From: a bacterium | GTDB taxonomy: Bacteria > Hydrothermota > UBA3072 > JAPDKE01 | Direction of reading: 5' to 3' | Length of the DNA stretch: 64,000 nucleotides | Assembly (NCBI GenBank): GCA_029258725.1 | Contig: JAPDKE010000013.1 | Coordinates: forward strand, 62,001-126,000 | The notes under the pieces: model-generated | Databases searched by the model: none | What the model was told of the DNA's origin: nothing | The model's input: the letters and a program-made list of their open reading frames with translations, nothing else | Shown here: in pieces, positions 32,245-41,163 of the stretch | Layout: each line of letters opens with the position of its first letter | How positions within the stretch are numbered: position 1 is the stretch's first letter | Translations under genes and position numbers: made by a program

Positions 32245-34511
32245 TCCTCAAATGCTATCCTTATAACCTCCTCAACCCTGCGCACGGGGATTATCTCAAG
32301 TCCCTCCTTTGCCTCCTCAGGAAGTTCCCTTATCTGCCTTTCATTCTCCCAGGGAATTATAACCCTTTTTATTCCCACCGTCTTTGCGGCCACTATCTTC
32401 TCTTTCAGACCACCCACAGGCAAGACATCCCCTCGCAGGGTTATCTCTCCTGTCATTGCAATACCCGGGGATGTGGGCTTCTTTTTCAATGCCGATAAAA
32501 TTGCAAGCATTATGGTTATTCCTGCTGATGGGCCATCCTTTGGAACCGCACCTTCGGGAACATGGATGTGTATGTCCTTTTTCTTGTAAAAATCAGGAGG
32601 AAGACCGAGTTCATGGCAGTTTGCCCTGAGATATGAAAGCGCCGCCTGGGCTGATTCCTTCATCACGTCCCCGAGCTGTCCGGTGAGGATAAGATTTCCA
32701 TTTCCCTCCATAACCTCCACCTCAACCTGTATGGTCTCTCCACCTGCCTCTGTCACTGCAAGTCCTGTTGCTATCCCTATCCTTTTTCCTTTCGGGATTT
32801 TGTCAGGGAAGAACCGGGGAGGTCCAAGGTAGTCCTCAACGTTTTTCGCCGTTATCCTGTACGCCCTTTTCTCCCCCTCTGCAATGCGCTTTGCTATCTT
32901 CCTTGCAACCTTCTCTATCTCCCTTTCCAGATTCCTGACCCCCGCCTCCTTTGTATAGTTTCTTATTATCTTTCTTATCGCCCCATCGTTTATCTTTACC
33001 TCCTTCCTGTCAAGCCCGCATCTTTTGAGAACCTTTGGAACAAGGAAGTATTTTGCAATTTTCTGCTTTTCAGGCTCCAGGTATCCAGGGAGTTCAATAA
33101 CCTCCATCCGGTCAAGAAGGGCAGGGGGGATTGTGTGGGTAACATTTGCGGTTGTTATGAAGAGAACGGAGGAAAGGTCAAATGGGACCTCAAGATAGTG
33201 GTCGTGGAAGGAATGATTAACCTCAGGGTCAAGTGCCTCAAGCAGGGCTGCTGCCGGGTCCCCCCTGAAGTCCTTTCCTATCTTATCTATCTCATCCAGC
33301 AAAAATACCGGGTTTTTTGTCCCTGCATCCCTTATGCGCTGGATTATCTTTCCTGGCAATGCTCCAACGTATGTTCTTCTGTGCCCCCTTATCTCAGCCT
33401 CGTCCTTTATTCCACCAAGGGAGACCCTCACAAACTTTCTTCCCAGTGCACGTGCAATGGACCTTGCAAGGGATGTTTTTCCCACCCCTGGGGGACCAAC
33501 GAAGCATATGATCTGTCCTGTAACCTTTCCTGAGAGTTTTATAACTGAGAGATATTCCAGGATTCTCTCTTTTATATCCTTCAAACCATAATGGTCCTCA
33601 TCCAGGATGCGTTTTGCATGGGTTATGTCCAGGTTATCCTTTGTGTATGTGTTCCATGGAAGGGAGACGAGCCAGTCAAGGTAGTTCCTTATAACCGTTG
33701 CCTCAGGGGAAATGGGGGGAGCCTTTTTGAGTTTTTCAAGTTCTCTCAGTGCCTTCCTCCTCACATCATCAGGCATTCCGGACTGCTCAATCTTATTCTC
33801 CAGTTCCAGGATTTCGTCATCCTCCTTGCCGAGTTCCCGCTTTATAACCTTCAACTGTTCTGAAAGGTAATACTGCCTCTGGGTTCTTGCCATCTCCTCC
33901 TTCACCTTTTTGTCTATCTTCTTCTGAAGAATGAGTATGTGCATCTCCCTCTCCAGTGCCTCCCTCAGGTATCTCAATCTTTCAATAAGTGATGGAATTC
34001 TCAAAAGATTCTCCTTAACCTCAACAGGCAGAGGAGAATAGGTTCCTATGAAGTTGAGCACTCCTTCAGGCTTTTTTATCTCCCTGAATACATCAATAAT
34101 CTCCCCGGCAATATCCGGTTCAATGGAGAGATACCTCTCAAACGCACGCTTCACACTCCTCAGCAATGCCTCCTCTTCAACCCCGAATTCCTCCTCAGGA
34201 GTCTCTATTGTCTCAACCTTTGCAAGCATTACTGTATCCTTCTCCCTCCATCCCACTATCCTCACCCTCTCCATTCCCTCAAATATCATTTTTTCGTTCA
34301 TTCTCTTGACCAGGGGAGGATGGACGTGTGCAAGAACTCCGCAGTCAGGATATTCCTCCTCATCAAACACAATCACTGCCATATCTCCATAATCCGGAAG
34401 AACCTCAAGAATCTCATTTATGTATGCATCGTCAATGGTATAGGGGACAATAAACCCCGGAAAGGGGATACGCTGTGCCTCTATAACAGGATAAAACTTC
34501 CTTTTTCTCAC
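32241..34511 (-). CDS. lon: ATP-dependent protease Lon
   Basis: Soluble LonA-type protease of 756 residues. The N-terminal substrate-binding domain ends in a coiled coil ('[17 protein letters not shown]'). The AAA+ domain has Walker A 'GPPGVGKTS' (Lys345) and Walker B '[10 protein letters not shown]'. The protease domain has catalytic Ser662 (PKDGPSAG) and Lys705 (GGLKEK). It degrades misfolded and regulatory proteins. It lies in the tig-clpP-clpX-lon order common in bacteria, with 4-nt overlaps on both sides. Confidence 0.97.
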   Translation of the reverse strand: MRKRKFYPVIEAQRIPFPGFIVPYTIDDAYINEILEVLPDYGDMAVIVFDEEEYPDCGVLAHVHPPLVKRMNEKMIFEGMERVRIVGWREKDTVMLAKVETIETPEEEFGVEEEALLRSVKRAFERYLSIEPDIAGEIIDVFREIKKPEGVLNFIGTYSPLPVEVKENLLRIPSLIERLRYLREALEREMHILILQKKIDKKVKEEMARTQRQYYLSEQLKVIKRELGKEDDEILELENKIEQSGMPDDVRRKALRELEKLKKAPPISPEATVIRNYLDWLVSLPWNTYTKDNLDITHAKRILDEDHYGLKDIKERILEYLSVIKLSGKVTGQIICFVGPPGVGKTSLARSIARALGRKFVRVSLGGIKDEAEIRGHRRTYVGALPGKIIQRIRDAGTKNPVFLLDEIDKIGKDFRGDPAAALLEALDPEVNHSFHDHYLEVPFDLSSVLFITTANVTHTIPPALLDRMEVIELPGYLEPEKQKIAKYFLVPKVLKRCGLDRKEVKINDGAIRKIIRNYTKEAGVRNLEREIEKVARKIAKRIAEGEKRAYRITAKNVEDYLGPPRFFPDKIPKGKRIGIATGLAVTEAGGETIQVEVEVMEGNGNLILTGQLGDVMKESAQAALSYLRANCHELGLPPDFYKKKDIHIHVPEGAVPKDGPSAGITIMLAILSALKKKPTSPGIAMTGEITLRGDVLPVGGLKEKIVAAKTVGIKRVIIPWENERQIRELPEEAKEGLEIIPVRRVEEVIRIAFEE

Positions 34512-35734
34512 TGTGCCTTTCTCCTTTTTGCGGTGGTGAATTTAAAGGAGGGCTTCCCTCCCTCAACTGTCTCTTCAGTTATTATGCACTCCCTCACCCC
34601 TTCCATGGATGGAATCTCATACATTATATCAAGCATGACCTCCTCCATTATGGACCTCAATCCCCTTGCACCCGTCCCTCTCTTCATGGACTTTTCTGCT
34701 ATTTTCTCAAGTGCCTCAGGGGTGAAGGTGAGTTTTACCCTGTCCCATTCAAAGAGTTTCTCATACTGCTTTACGAGTGCATTTTTTGGCTCTGTGAGGA
34801 TTCTCACAAGGTCTTTTTTTGTTAAATCATGAAGTGATACAATGACAGGAAACCTTCCAACAAATTCCGGTATCATTCCGTACTTTACCAGGTCATCAGG
34901 CTCAACCCGGGAGAGTATTTCCCCCTTTGTGAGTTCCTTTTTGCTCTTTATTTCAGCACCAAATCCAAGAGCCGTTCGGTGGAGCCTTCTTTCAATTATG
35001 TTTTCAAGCCCGTCAAACGTTCCTCCAGCAATGAAGAGGATATTTTTTGTATTCACCTGAATAAAGTCCTGCTCAGGGTGTTTTCTTCCTCCCTTTGGAG
35101 GAACATTCACCACGGACCCTTCAACTATTTTCAGCAGTGCCTGCTGGACTCCCTCCCCTCCAACATCCCTGGTTATGGATGGATTTTCCGACTTTCTTGA
35201 TATCTTATCTATCTCATCAATGTAAACTATTCCCACCTCTGCCCTTCTCAGGTCGTAGTTTGCCGCCTGGAGCAATCTCACAAGAACATTCTCAACGTCC
35301 TCTCCAACATATCCTGCCTCTGTGAGGGATGTTGCATCGGATATTGCAAAGGGAACATTCAGAATCTTCGCAAGGGTCTGTGCAAGCAGTGTTTTCCCCA
35401 CACCCGTGGGACCTATGAGGAGAATGTTGCTTTTTTCTATTTCAACGTCCCCCTCTTCCTTTGAAAGTATGCGCTTGTAATGATTGTAAACCGCAACAGA
35501 GAGAACCTTTTTTGCCCTTTCCTGCCCTATCACCCACTCATCCAGTCTCTTTTTTATCTCTTCAGGTTTGGGGAGGGTAATCTTGCTCTGGATGCTGTAG
35601 AATGAAAACTCTTCTTCAAGAACATGATAGAATACCTTTATACACTCCTCACATATATAAGCCTCATTCTTTCCGGCTATGAGCCTTCTTACATCTGTAT
35701 ATGGTCTTCCACAGAAGGAGCATCGGGGCTTCAT
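34508..35734 (-). CDS. clpX: ATP-dependent Clp protease ATP-binding subunit ClpX
   Basis: AAA+ unfoldase of 408 residues. The N-terminal zinc-binding domain has C5, C8, C28 and C31. Walker A is '[15 protein letters not shown]', the pore region is 'GYVGEDVE' and Walker B is '[11 protein letters not shown]'. Sensor residues sit in '[15 protein letters not shown]'. It unfolds tagged substrates and feeds them to ClpP, encoded immediately upstream with a 4-nt overlap. Confidence 0.97.
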   Translation of the reverse strand: MKPRCSFCGRPYTDVRRLIAGKNEAYICEECIKVFYHVLEEEFSFYSIQSKITLPKPEEIKKRLDEWVIGQERAKKVLSVAVYNHYKRILSKEEGDVEIEKSNILLIGPTGVGKTLLAQTLAKILNVPFAISDATSLTEAGYVGEDVENVLVRLLQAANYDLRRAEVGIVYIDEIDKISRKSENPSITRDVGGEGVQQALLKIVEGSVVNVPPKGGRKHPEQDFIQVNTKNILFIAGGTFDGLENIIERRLHRTALGFGAEIKSKKELTKGEILSRVEPDDLVKYGMIPEFVGRFPVIVSLHDLTKKDLVRILTEPKNALVKQYEKLFEWDRVKLTFTPEALEKIAEKSMKRGTGARGLRSIMEEVMLDIMYEIPSMEGVRECIITEETVEGGKPSFKFTTAKRRKAQ

Positions 35735-36321
35735 TTCTTTCTCCTTACTATAACCTCGTCCACTATTCCGTACTCCTTTGCATCCTCTGCAGACATCCAG
35801 AAGTCCCTGTCGGTATCCTTTTCTATTTTTTCAAGTGGCTGTCCGGTATGGTGAGCGAGGATTTTGTTTATCTCATCCCTTATCTTCATTATCTCCTTTG
35901 CGTGTATCTGGATATCAACTGCCTGTCCCTGCACTCCTCCCATGGGCTGATGGAGAAGGATTCTTGAGTGGGGAAGCGCATATCTTTTTCCCTTTGTTCC
36001 TGCTGCAAGCAGTACTGCTGCCATGGATGCGGCCATTCCCATGCATATGGTTGAAACATCCGGCTTTATGTACTGCATGGTGTCGTATATTGCAAGACCT
36101 GCTGAAATCACTCCTCCGGGAGAGTTGATGTAGATGTATATGTCCTTGTCAGGGTCCTCTGCCTCAAGGAAGAGCAACTGCGCTATGACCGTGTTTGCCA
36201 TGTGTTCATCCACTATGGACCCTATGAAGATTATCCGGTCCTTTAAGAGCCTGGAGTATATGTCGTATGCCCTTTCCCCGCGTGGGGTCTGTTCTATGAC
36301 AAACGGAATCTGGTTCCTCAT
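35731..36321 (-). CDS. clpP: ATP-dependent Clp protease proteolytic subunit ClpP
   Basis: Serine protease of 196 residues, the normal family length. The catalytic triad is Ser99 (GMAASMAA), His124 (LLHQPMGG) and Asp173 (DRDFWMS). It forms the tetradecameric chamber for ClpX. It has 4-nt overlaps with tig and clpX. Confidence 0.97.
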   Translation of the reverse strand: MRNQIPFVIEQTPRGERAYDIYSRLLKDRIIFIGSIVDEHMANTVIAQLLFLEAEDPDKDIYIYINSPGGVISAGLAIYDTMQYIKPDVSTICMGMAASMAAVLLAAGTKGKRYALPHSRILLHQPMGGVQGQAVDIQIHAKEIMKIRDEINKILAHHTGQPLEKIEKDTDRDFWMSAEDAKEYGIVDEVIVRRKK

Positions 36322-37403
36322 TTCTCCTCCGTGAGTTTCTTTATTGCCTTTTCCCTCAAGATCTGGATTTTCAAAATCTCAACAACATCGTCGCTCACCC
36401 TGTCCACTCCCGCCTGGTCTGCAACCTCGTCTATCTTCTTTTCAAGTTCCTCGTCGTCAACCGTAATTTTTTCCTTGAGGATGTATGCATCAAGTGCCAT
36501 CAATCCCTTTGCCTCAAGTTTTGCCTGTTCTTCGGGCTTTCCTTCCCTCATTATACCTGCAACAAGGGAATCCGGCGGGTCCATGTCAACCTGCTGTGCC
36601 AGGCTCAGGATTATATCGTCCTCATGACCCTTCATCTCCTCCATCACCTGTTCCCTCAGGCTCTTTTTGAGTTCTTCCAGGTTTTCAAATCCCATATCCT
36701 TTGCAAAGTCGTCGTTGAGTTCCGGAAGCTTCTTTTCTTTAACATCCAGAACCTTTATTTTAACCTTTCCCTCCTTTCCGCGGAGGGAATCTATGGGGAA
36801 GTCTTCCGGAAACTCTGCCTCTATCTCCTTCTCCTCACCCGCCTTCAATCCTGCTATCTCCCTGTAGAATCCCTTCCTTTTGCCCTTTGGTATTTCGCAT
36901 GTCCAGTTCTCTATCCTTTCACCCTCTCCCTCTATCTCAAGATAAACAACATCCCCACCCTTTGATTTCCTTTTAACGCTCTTGAGTTCTGCGTTTATTT
37001 CCTGGAGTTTCTTCAATTCTTCCTGAATCCTCGCCTCTATCGCCTCCCTTCCCTTTTTTATCTTTTTCGGGTCTATCTCTATCTCGTCAACCGGAGGGAC
37101 CTCAAGGATGAGGTCAAAGGAGTATTCTTCCTCTGATTTCTTCACATTTTCCACCCTTGGTGCCCCGTAGATGAATGGGGAGTATCGTTCCATCTCCCTT
37201 TTTATTTTCTCCTCGGCAAGTTTCCTCAATGCCTCCTCCTCAAGTGCATCACCCATTCTTATGAGGATGAGTTCAACAGGTGCTCTTCCCTTGCGGAATC
37301 CAGGGATTTCTGCCTCTTTCCGGTATTCCTCCGCAAGTTTTCTCATCTTTTTTTTCAGTTCTTCCTTCTCACCCTTTATTGTGAATGTCTTTGCGTATCC
37401 CAT
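36318..37403 (-). CDS. tig: trigger factor (short form)
   Basis: Ribosome-associated chaperone of 361 residues, shorter than the usual ~430. The N-terminal ribosome-binding domain (about 1-120) has the signature '[11 protein letters not shown]'. A PPIase-like FKBP domain lies at about 145-240 ('[13 protein letters not shown]', 'EFPEDFPID'). A shortened helical C-terminal domain closes the protein. It helps nascent chains fold. The ribosome site AGGAGAGGTGA precedes the ATG. It is the first protein gene after tRNA-Leu (22 nt away) and heads the clp-lon operon. Confidence 0.93.
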   Translation of the reverse strand: MGYAKTFTIKGEKEELKKKMRKLAEEYRKEAEIPGFRKGRAPVELILIRMGDALEEEALRKLAEEKIKREMERYSPFIYGAPRVENVKKSEEEYSFDLILEVPPVDEIEIDPKKIKKGREAIEARIQEELKKLQEINAELKSVKRKSKGGDVVYLEIEGEGERIENWTCEIPKGKRKGFYREIAGLKAGEEKEIEAEFPEDFPIDSLRGKEGKVKIKVLDVKEKKLPELNDDFAKDMGFENLEELKKSLREQVMEEMKGHEDDIILSLAQQVDMDPPDSLVAGIMREGKPEEQAKLEAKGLMALDAYILKEKITVDDEELEKKIDEVADQAGVDRVSDDVVEILKIQILREKAIKKLTEEK

Positions 37404-37425
37404 TCACCTCTCCTTTTTTGGATTG

Positions 37426-37507
37426 TGCGAGAGGGGGGACTCGAACCCCCACGCCCGAAGGCACTGGATCCTAAGTCCAGCGCGTCTTCCAGTTCCGCCA
37501 CTCTCGC
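37426..37507 (-). tRNA. tRNA-Leu (anticodon TAG)
   Basis: Class II tRNA on the minus strand. Acceptor GCGAGAG pairs with its partner at 37427-37433, with discriminator A. The anticodon stem CTGGA/TCCAG holds loop CTTAGGA with anticodon TAG. The long variable arm is 'TGCCTTCGGGCGT', and the T-loop is GTTCGAGTC. CCA is not encoded. It lies 22 nt upstream of the trigger factor gene, with no separate promoter seen for that gene. Confidence 0.95.
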
Positions 37508-37517
37508 TTTCGGGTAT

Positions 37518-37546
37518 ATAATACATTCAAGGGCAGGGTTTGTCAA
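37518..37546 (-). promoter_or_regulatory. strong promoter for tRNA-Leu and the tig-clp-lon array
   Basis: Minus strand TTGACA (37546-37541), a 17-bp spacer and TATTAT (37523-37518), about 10 nt ahead of tRNA-Leu. It is the only convincing promoter found upstream of the 20-kb array. Confidence 0.8.
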
Positions 37547-37557
37547 TAATCCGAGCC

Positions 37558-37585
37558 TTGACAAAACATAATTATCCTGTATCCT
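37558..37585 (+). promoter_or_regulatory. promoter for divIVA
   Basis: TTGACA (37558-37563), a 16-bp spacer and TATCCT (37580-37585). It is followed by a strong AAAAGGAGGAAGG ribosome site before ATG 37605. It is back-to-back with the tRNA-Leu promoter. Confidence 0.7.
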
Positions 37586-37604
37586 TTTCAAAAAGGAGGA
37601 AGGG

Positions 37605-38144
37605 ATGAAGATAACACCACTTGATATAAGAAAGCAGGAGTTCAAGAAGGTATTCAAGGGGTATGATAAGCACGAGGTTGATATTTTCCTTGAGATGGTC
37701 GCAAAGGAGATGGAAGACCTGATAAAGGAAAATACCGCCCTCATAGAGCAGGTGAGGGAACTTGAGGCAAAGATAGAGGATTACAGGAGAATGGAAAAGA
37801 CCCTTCAGGATACACTGACTTCTGCGCAGAGAACTACCGATGAGTTGAGAAGAAATGCGGAGAGGGAGGCGGAGAACATAATAAAAAATGCGAAACTTGA
37901 GGCGGAAAAGATTTTGAATGAGGCACACAAAAAGATGCAGGACCTGCTTTCCCAGATTTCCGCACTAAAAAGCCAGAGGGATGCTTTCATTTCCCAGTTC
38001 AGGGGATTTCTTGAGGCACAGCTGAGAATGCTCATGGAGATGGAGGAGGGGAAGAAGGAGGAAAAGGAGGAGGTTCAGATAAGAAGGGTGAAAAAGGAAG
38101 CCACCCTGAAGGATATTGGGGATCTTTTTGAGTCAAAGGATTAG
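37605..38144 (+). CDS. DivIVA-domain coiled-coil protein
   Basis: Protein of 179 residues with the DivIVA/GpsB lipid-binding N-terminus ('ITPLDIRKQEFKKVFKGYD', 'EVDIFLEMV'). A long coiled coil follows to about residue 150, then a basic/acidic tail. DivIVA proteins recognise curved membrane and position division or growth proteins. The family is best studied in Gram-positives but also occurs in thermophilic and delta-proteobacterial diderms. The strong ribosome site and own promoter suggest good expression. Its stop overlaps the convergent symporter stop by 3 bp. Confidence 0.9.
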   Translation: MKITPLDIRKQEFKKVFKGYDKHEVDIFLEMVAKEMEDLIKENTALIEQVRELEAKIEDYRRMEKTLQDTLTSAQRTTDELRRNAEREAENIIKNAKLEAEKILNEAHKKMQDLLSQISALKSQRDAFISQFRGFLEAQLRMLMEMEEGKKEEKEEVQIRRVKKEATLKDIGDLFESKD

Positions 38145-39523
38145 TGCCTGCTGAGGGCATCAACCATAACAAAAAGTAAAAGCCCGACAAGAATCCCTGG
38201 AATGAATCCGTGTATCTTTAAGGGATTTTTTGCCGCTATCCATATAAGGGAGGTTAAAAATCCTCCGCCCATGGATACAAGACATGCATTCTTTTTTACC
38301 TTTTCTTTATAAATCCCGAAAAGAATGGGCCATAAGGTAACCGATGCGATAACTGCCCATGCAAATGCACAGAGCACAAGAACGAGTGCGGGCGGTTTCA
38401 GGGCAATGAGGAGCGAAACAATGCCTGCCACTGCACTCCAGATTCTGTTCAGGAAAATAGCCCTCTCTCCCTCAACCCTCATAACATCCCTTACAAGGGA
38501 ACTGGATATTATGATTAAAACCGAGGAGAAGGTTGACATCCCCGCTGCTATAACCCCTGAGAGAAATATCGCCCCTCCAAGGTCTGAAAGGACATGCCGG
38601 GTAAGTGTGGGTATTGCAAGGTCTGGAGATGGGAGAGATGGGAAAAGGACACGTGAGATTGCCCCGTTGAGATAGGGTAAGAGTGCCATTGAACCACCGA
38701 GGGTGACAAGGACTGTTCCTATCCTCAAGATATCAACGTTCTTTATTGAATAAAACCTTATCACCATCTGAGGCATTCCCCACACACCAAAACTCACAGT
38801 GAGGGCAAAGGATAGAAGTCCTCCCCATCCCCATACACCCGGGGTTTCAACATATCCAGGATTTATGCGCTCAAGAGAAAGGACAGCATGGGAAAGACCT
38901 CCCGTATGTTTGAGGGTGAAGACGGTTAAAAGGACAAGGGCTGCCCCCATAACAACTGCCTGAAATGCCCCTGTCCACACAACAGCCAGATATCCACCTA
39001 TTGCAACGTATATTATTATGATTACCCCAGAAAGAAGAACCCCCCATGCGTAGGGCATGTTCATCAATCCCTCAAATATATGCCCCATTCCCTTGAGGAT
39101 GCTCACGTTGTAAACTATCATGAAGATCACAATGACCATTGCACTGAATACCTGCGCCTCTCTTGAATTGTATTTCTTATAAAGAAACTCAGGGATGGTC
39201 ATCGTATTGAGGCGCTGGGTTATCTCCCTCAGCCTTCTTCCCATCACAATCCAGCAGAGGGTGCATCCGAGAAATACGTTTATTGCTCCTATCCACAGGG
39301 TTGAGAGACCAAACTTGTATCCAAATCCACCTCCTCCAACTATCACAACAGAACTGAAGTATGCCGCAACAAATGAAAGCGCGGTAACCCATGCCCCTAT
39401 GTTTCTTCCTCCTATGTAAAAGTCCTCCGCACTCCTGAGCCTTCTTCCCATCACCACCCCTATGAGCACAAGCAGCCCCAGGTAAACAACAAGGACTGAT
39501 GTATAAATAAAGAGACTGTTCAT
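38141..39523 (-). CDS. sodium:solute symporter (SSS family)
   Basis: Integral membrane transporter of 460 residues with about 12-13 hydrophobic segments. The SSS signatures include 'RSAEDFYIGGRNIGAWV', 'ALSFVAAYFSS' and the central 'GGYLAVVWTGAFQAVVM'. It couples Na+ entry to uptake of an organic solute such as proline, pantothenate or a carboxylate; the substrate cannot be told. Its ATG overlaps the stop of a 38-residue membrane protein as ATGA, and a secreted barrel-like protein precedes that. Confidence 0.92.
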   Translation of the reverse strand: MNSLFIYTSVLVVYLGLLVLIGVVMGRRLRSAEDFYIGGRNIGAWVTALSFVAAYFSSVVIVGGGGFGYKFGLSTLWIGAINVFLGCTLCWIVMGRRLREITQRLNTMTIPEFLYKKYNSREAQVFSAMVIVIFMIVYNVSILKGMGHIFEGLMNMPYAWGVLLSGVIIIIYVAIGGYLAVVWTGAFQAVVMGAALVLLTVFTLKHTGGLSHAVLSLERINPGYVETPGVWGWGGLLSFALTVSFGVWGMPQMVIRFYSIKNVDILRIGTVLVTLGGSMALLPYLNGAISRVLFPSLPSPDLAIPTLTRHVLSDLGGAIFLSGVIAAGMSTFSSVLIIISSSLVRDVMRVEGERAIFLNRIWSAVAGIVSLLIALKPPALVLVLCAFAWAVIASVTLWPILFGIYKEKVKKNACLVSMGGGFLTSLIWIAAKNPLKIHGFIPGILVGLLLFVMVDALSRH

Positions 39524-39636
39524 TTCTTCCTCCCGGAGAGGGATGCCCAGATGATGCTTATGAGTATGCTTATCCCCACAAGGACGAAGGAGAGGAATGT
39601 CATCCAGGGGAGGTTAAATGGAGCCCTACCAGACAA
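39520..39636 (-). CDS. small symporter accessory membrane protein
   Basis: Frame of 38 residues starting at TTG 39636, placed 5 nt after a perfect AGGAGG, and ending with a TGA that overlaps the symporter ATG. A single membrane helix ('FLSFVLVGISILISIIWASL') is flanked by a polar N-terminus and a basic tail (SGRKK). Tiny single-helix proteins directly upstream of SSS symporters are a known arrangement ('symporter small accessory protein'). The start overlaps the preceding gene by 11 nt. Confidence 0.65.
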   Translation of the reverse strand: MSGRAPFNLPWMTFLSFVLVGISILISIIWASLSGRKK

Positions 39637-40240
39637 TATAGCCTCCTGCAAAGAGTTTGGGGTCGTCCTTATCAAGCAATCCCGCCACTTCAATGGTTAC
39701 CGGAAGTTTTATCTGGCAGGAGAGCCAGGGTTCAAATTTCCCTCTTTTTTCTTTATAACCGTAAACGCCCTCAAGAAAGAGGTTAATCCCTGGAAAGGCT
39801 CTGTATTCAATGGATGCCTGGGTACCAAAGGATGGATTCTCAATAAGATTTGTCCCATATGCACAGAGGTGGATACCAATCCTCGCTGGAACAAAAGAGA
39901 AGAGCAGACCTCCAAATGGAGCAAACTCTTTAAGGGATGCTCCAATGAAGCATGAGAACCTGGGAATGGGGATGATGTTTATTTTTGTATCTATGGTATA
40001 CTTCGTTATTTCAAAATTAAAAGAGGAGTCATAAAGTGTATGATACACTCTCAGTCTCATGGTAGCGCGTGAAAGGTAACCATAGTAAAGTTCCAGTCTT
40101 CCCGTGCAGTTTTTCTCAGCAAGGGTTATGTGGTATTCGGTCATGAACTTTCCTCCTGGAAGCACATTTGCGCTGCTCCCGACAACCGGACCTGCAAGGA
40201 GACTGCATGCGGTAAACATAAGAATCCATACCTTTCTCAT
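39626..40240 (-). CDS. hypothetical secreted, barrel-like protein
   Basis: Protein of about 204 residues with a clear signal peptide ('WILMFTACSLLAGPVVGSSA'). The remainder alternates polar and hydrophobic residues with many aromatics and ends in aromatic Trp ('FAGGYIVW'), as in a small outer-membrane beta-barrel. The start is ATG 40240 after AGGAGGTGAAG. It lies upstream of the symporter and its accessory helix and is probably co-transcribed with them. A weak TTGACT-N17-TAAAAG promoter lies at 40287-40259. The function is not recognised. Confidence 0.75.
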   Translation of the reverse strand: MRKVWILMFTACSLLAGPVVGSSANVLPGGKFMTEYHITLAEKNCTGRLELYYGYLSRATMRLRVYHTLYDSSFNFEITKYTIDTKINIIPIPRFSCFIGASLKEFAPFGGLLFSFVPARIGIHLCAYGTNLIENPSFGTQASIEYRAFPGINLFLEGVYGYKEKRGKFEPWLSCQIKLPVTIEVAGLLDKDDPKLFAGGYIVW

Positions 40241-40554
40241 CTTCACCTCCTTTTTTATCTTTTACCAGATTGAGATAAAAAAGTCAATTCTTTCGGAACC
40301 AGACCTGAACGGCACAAAAACTGTCTTTTCGGAGCAAACTTTCATTAAACTGAGGATCTCTGCGGATGATTTTACCGAATGCCTGTTTATCATATTCTGT
40401 GCATGGACAGGAAAAACCACAAATAAAAAGCTGGGAGGAAACCTGCACATGACCAAAAATCTTTCAGTCTGGGCTGGCAAAAGTTGGGGTAAGGGAAGAA
40501 ATGTATACTCGCCTTTTGTGCGGATACGGTTAGGAAGTGGGGGAAAGGCACATC
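40241..40554. other. intergenic region without a convincing gene
   Basis: About 310 bases lie between the secreted-protein gene and the restriction endonuclease gene. The left end holds the ribosome site and weak promoter of the former. The rest is open in some frames on both strands but shows no ribosome site, domain or repeat. It may be the left junction of the transferred restriction-modification module. Confidence 0.5.
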
Positions 40555-41163
40555 CTATGCACCAGGAAGATGTTTTCTTAAATATTTGCTATTTATTTCA
40601 TCCAGTATCGACTTTGCAACATCGTAACTTGCTGTTTTAATCTTCTTTGAGTTTCTTGGTTTTCTGGGTATTTTAACCGGTAACAGCCACCTATCATCTT
40701 TCTCAAGCATAGATTTTATATCTCTTGTCCTGATAATCAACGCATCGCCTGTGCGTTTCGTTGGGAGTCCCATTCCGGGATCTGCGTAACATATTCCCAG
40801 GTCACTTATAAAAAATAGCGTTGGTTCTTCCCACTTAACTATTTCGTCTCCAAGAATATTTATCAATCTAATATCTCCAGCGCCTGTAAAATTACTTTTC
40901 ATTGAAAATTTCACGGTGTTTATTTCTATATCGTATCTTGCCTCTTTCAACCATTTACATCTAAACCCCATAGAATTCAGTAACGCGCAAAATAAAACTT
41001 CCAGCGCACCACCCACCACAAACCTGTTCTCCCAATTCGCAGTATCATATTCCATTACGAGTCTTTCTACGGCTTTTTCAAATTCAGTAATGTGCATTTC
41101 GAAATCTCCCTTTTCCATGATTTTCTTTATATTCAGATAAACCCTCCGTGCCTTTTTATACAT
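40555..41163 (-). CDS. probable type II restriction endonuclease
   Basis: Protein of 202 residues next to a DNA methyltransferase. A PD-(D/E)xK-like core is visible: a helix with Glu in 'GGALEVLFCALLNSMGF', Asp in 'RYDIEI', and a strand ending in Lys in 'VKFSMKSNF'. 'IRLINILGDE' and 'PTLFFISDLGICY' look like further core strands. It would cleave a specific DNA sequence protected by its partner. The start at ATG 41163 follows GGAGAG and overlaps the methyltransferase by 8 nt; an in-frame ATG at 41187 has no ribosome site. Base composition is more AT-rich than the neighbours. The family and target site are not recognised. Confidence 0.75.
   Translation of the reverse strand: MYKKARRVYLNIKKIMEKGDFEMHITEFEKAVERLVMEYDTANWENRFVVGGALEVLFCALLNSMGFRCKWLKEARYDIEINTVKFSMKSNFTGAGDIRLINILGDEIVKWEEPTLFFISDLGICYADPGMGLPTKRTGDALIIRTRDIKSMLEKDDRWLLPVKIPRKPRNSKKIKTASYDVAKSILDEINSKYLRKHLPGA

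Noticed and set aside
40104-40640. Long plus-strand open frame across 40.1-40.6 kb
   Set aside because: It runs antisense through the secreted-protein start and the endonuclease end, has no ribosome site and shows no domain.
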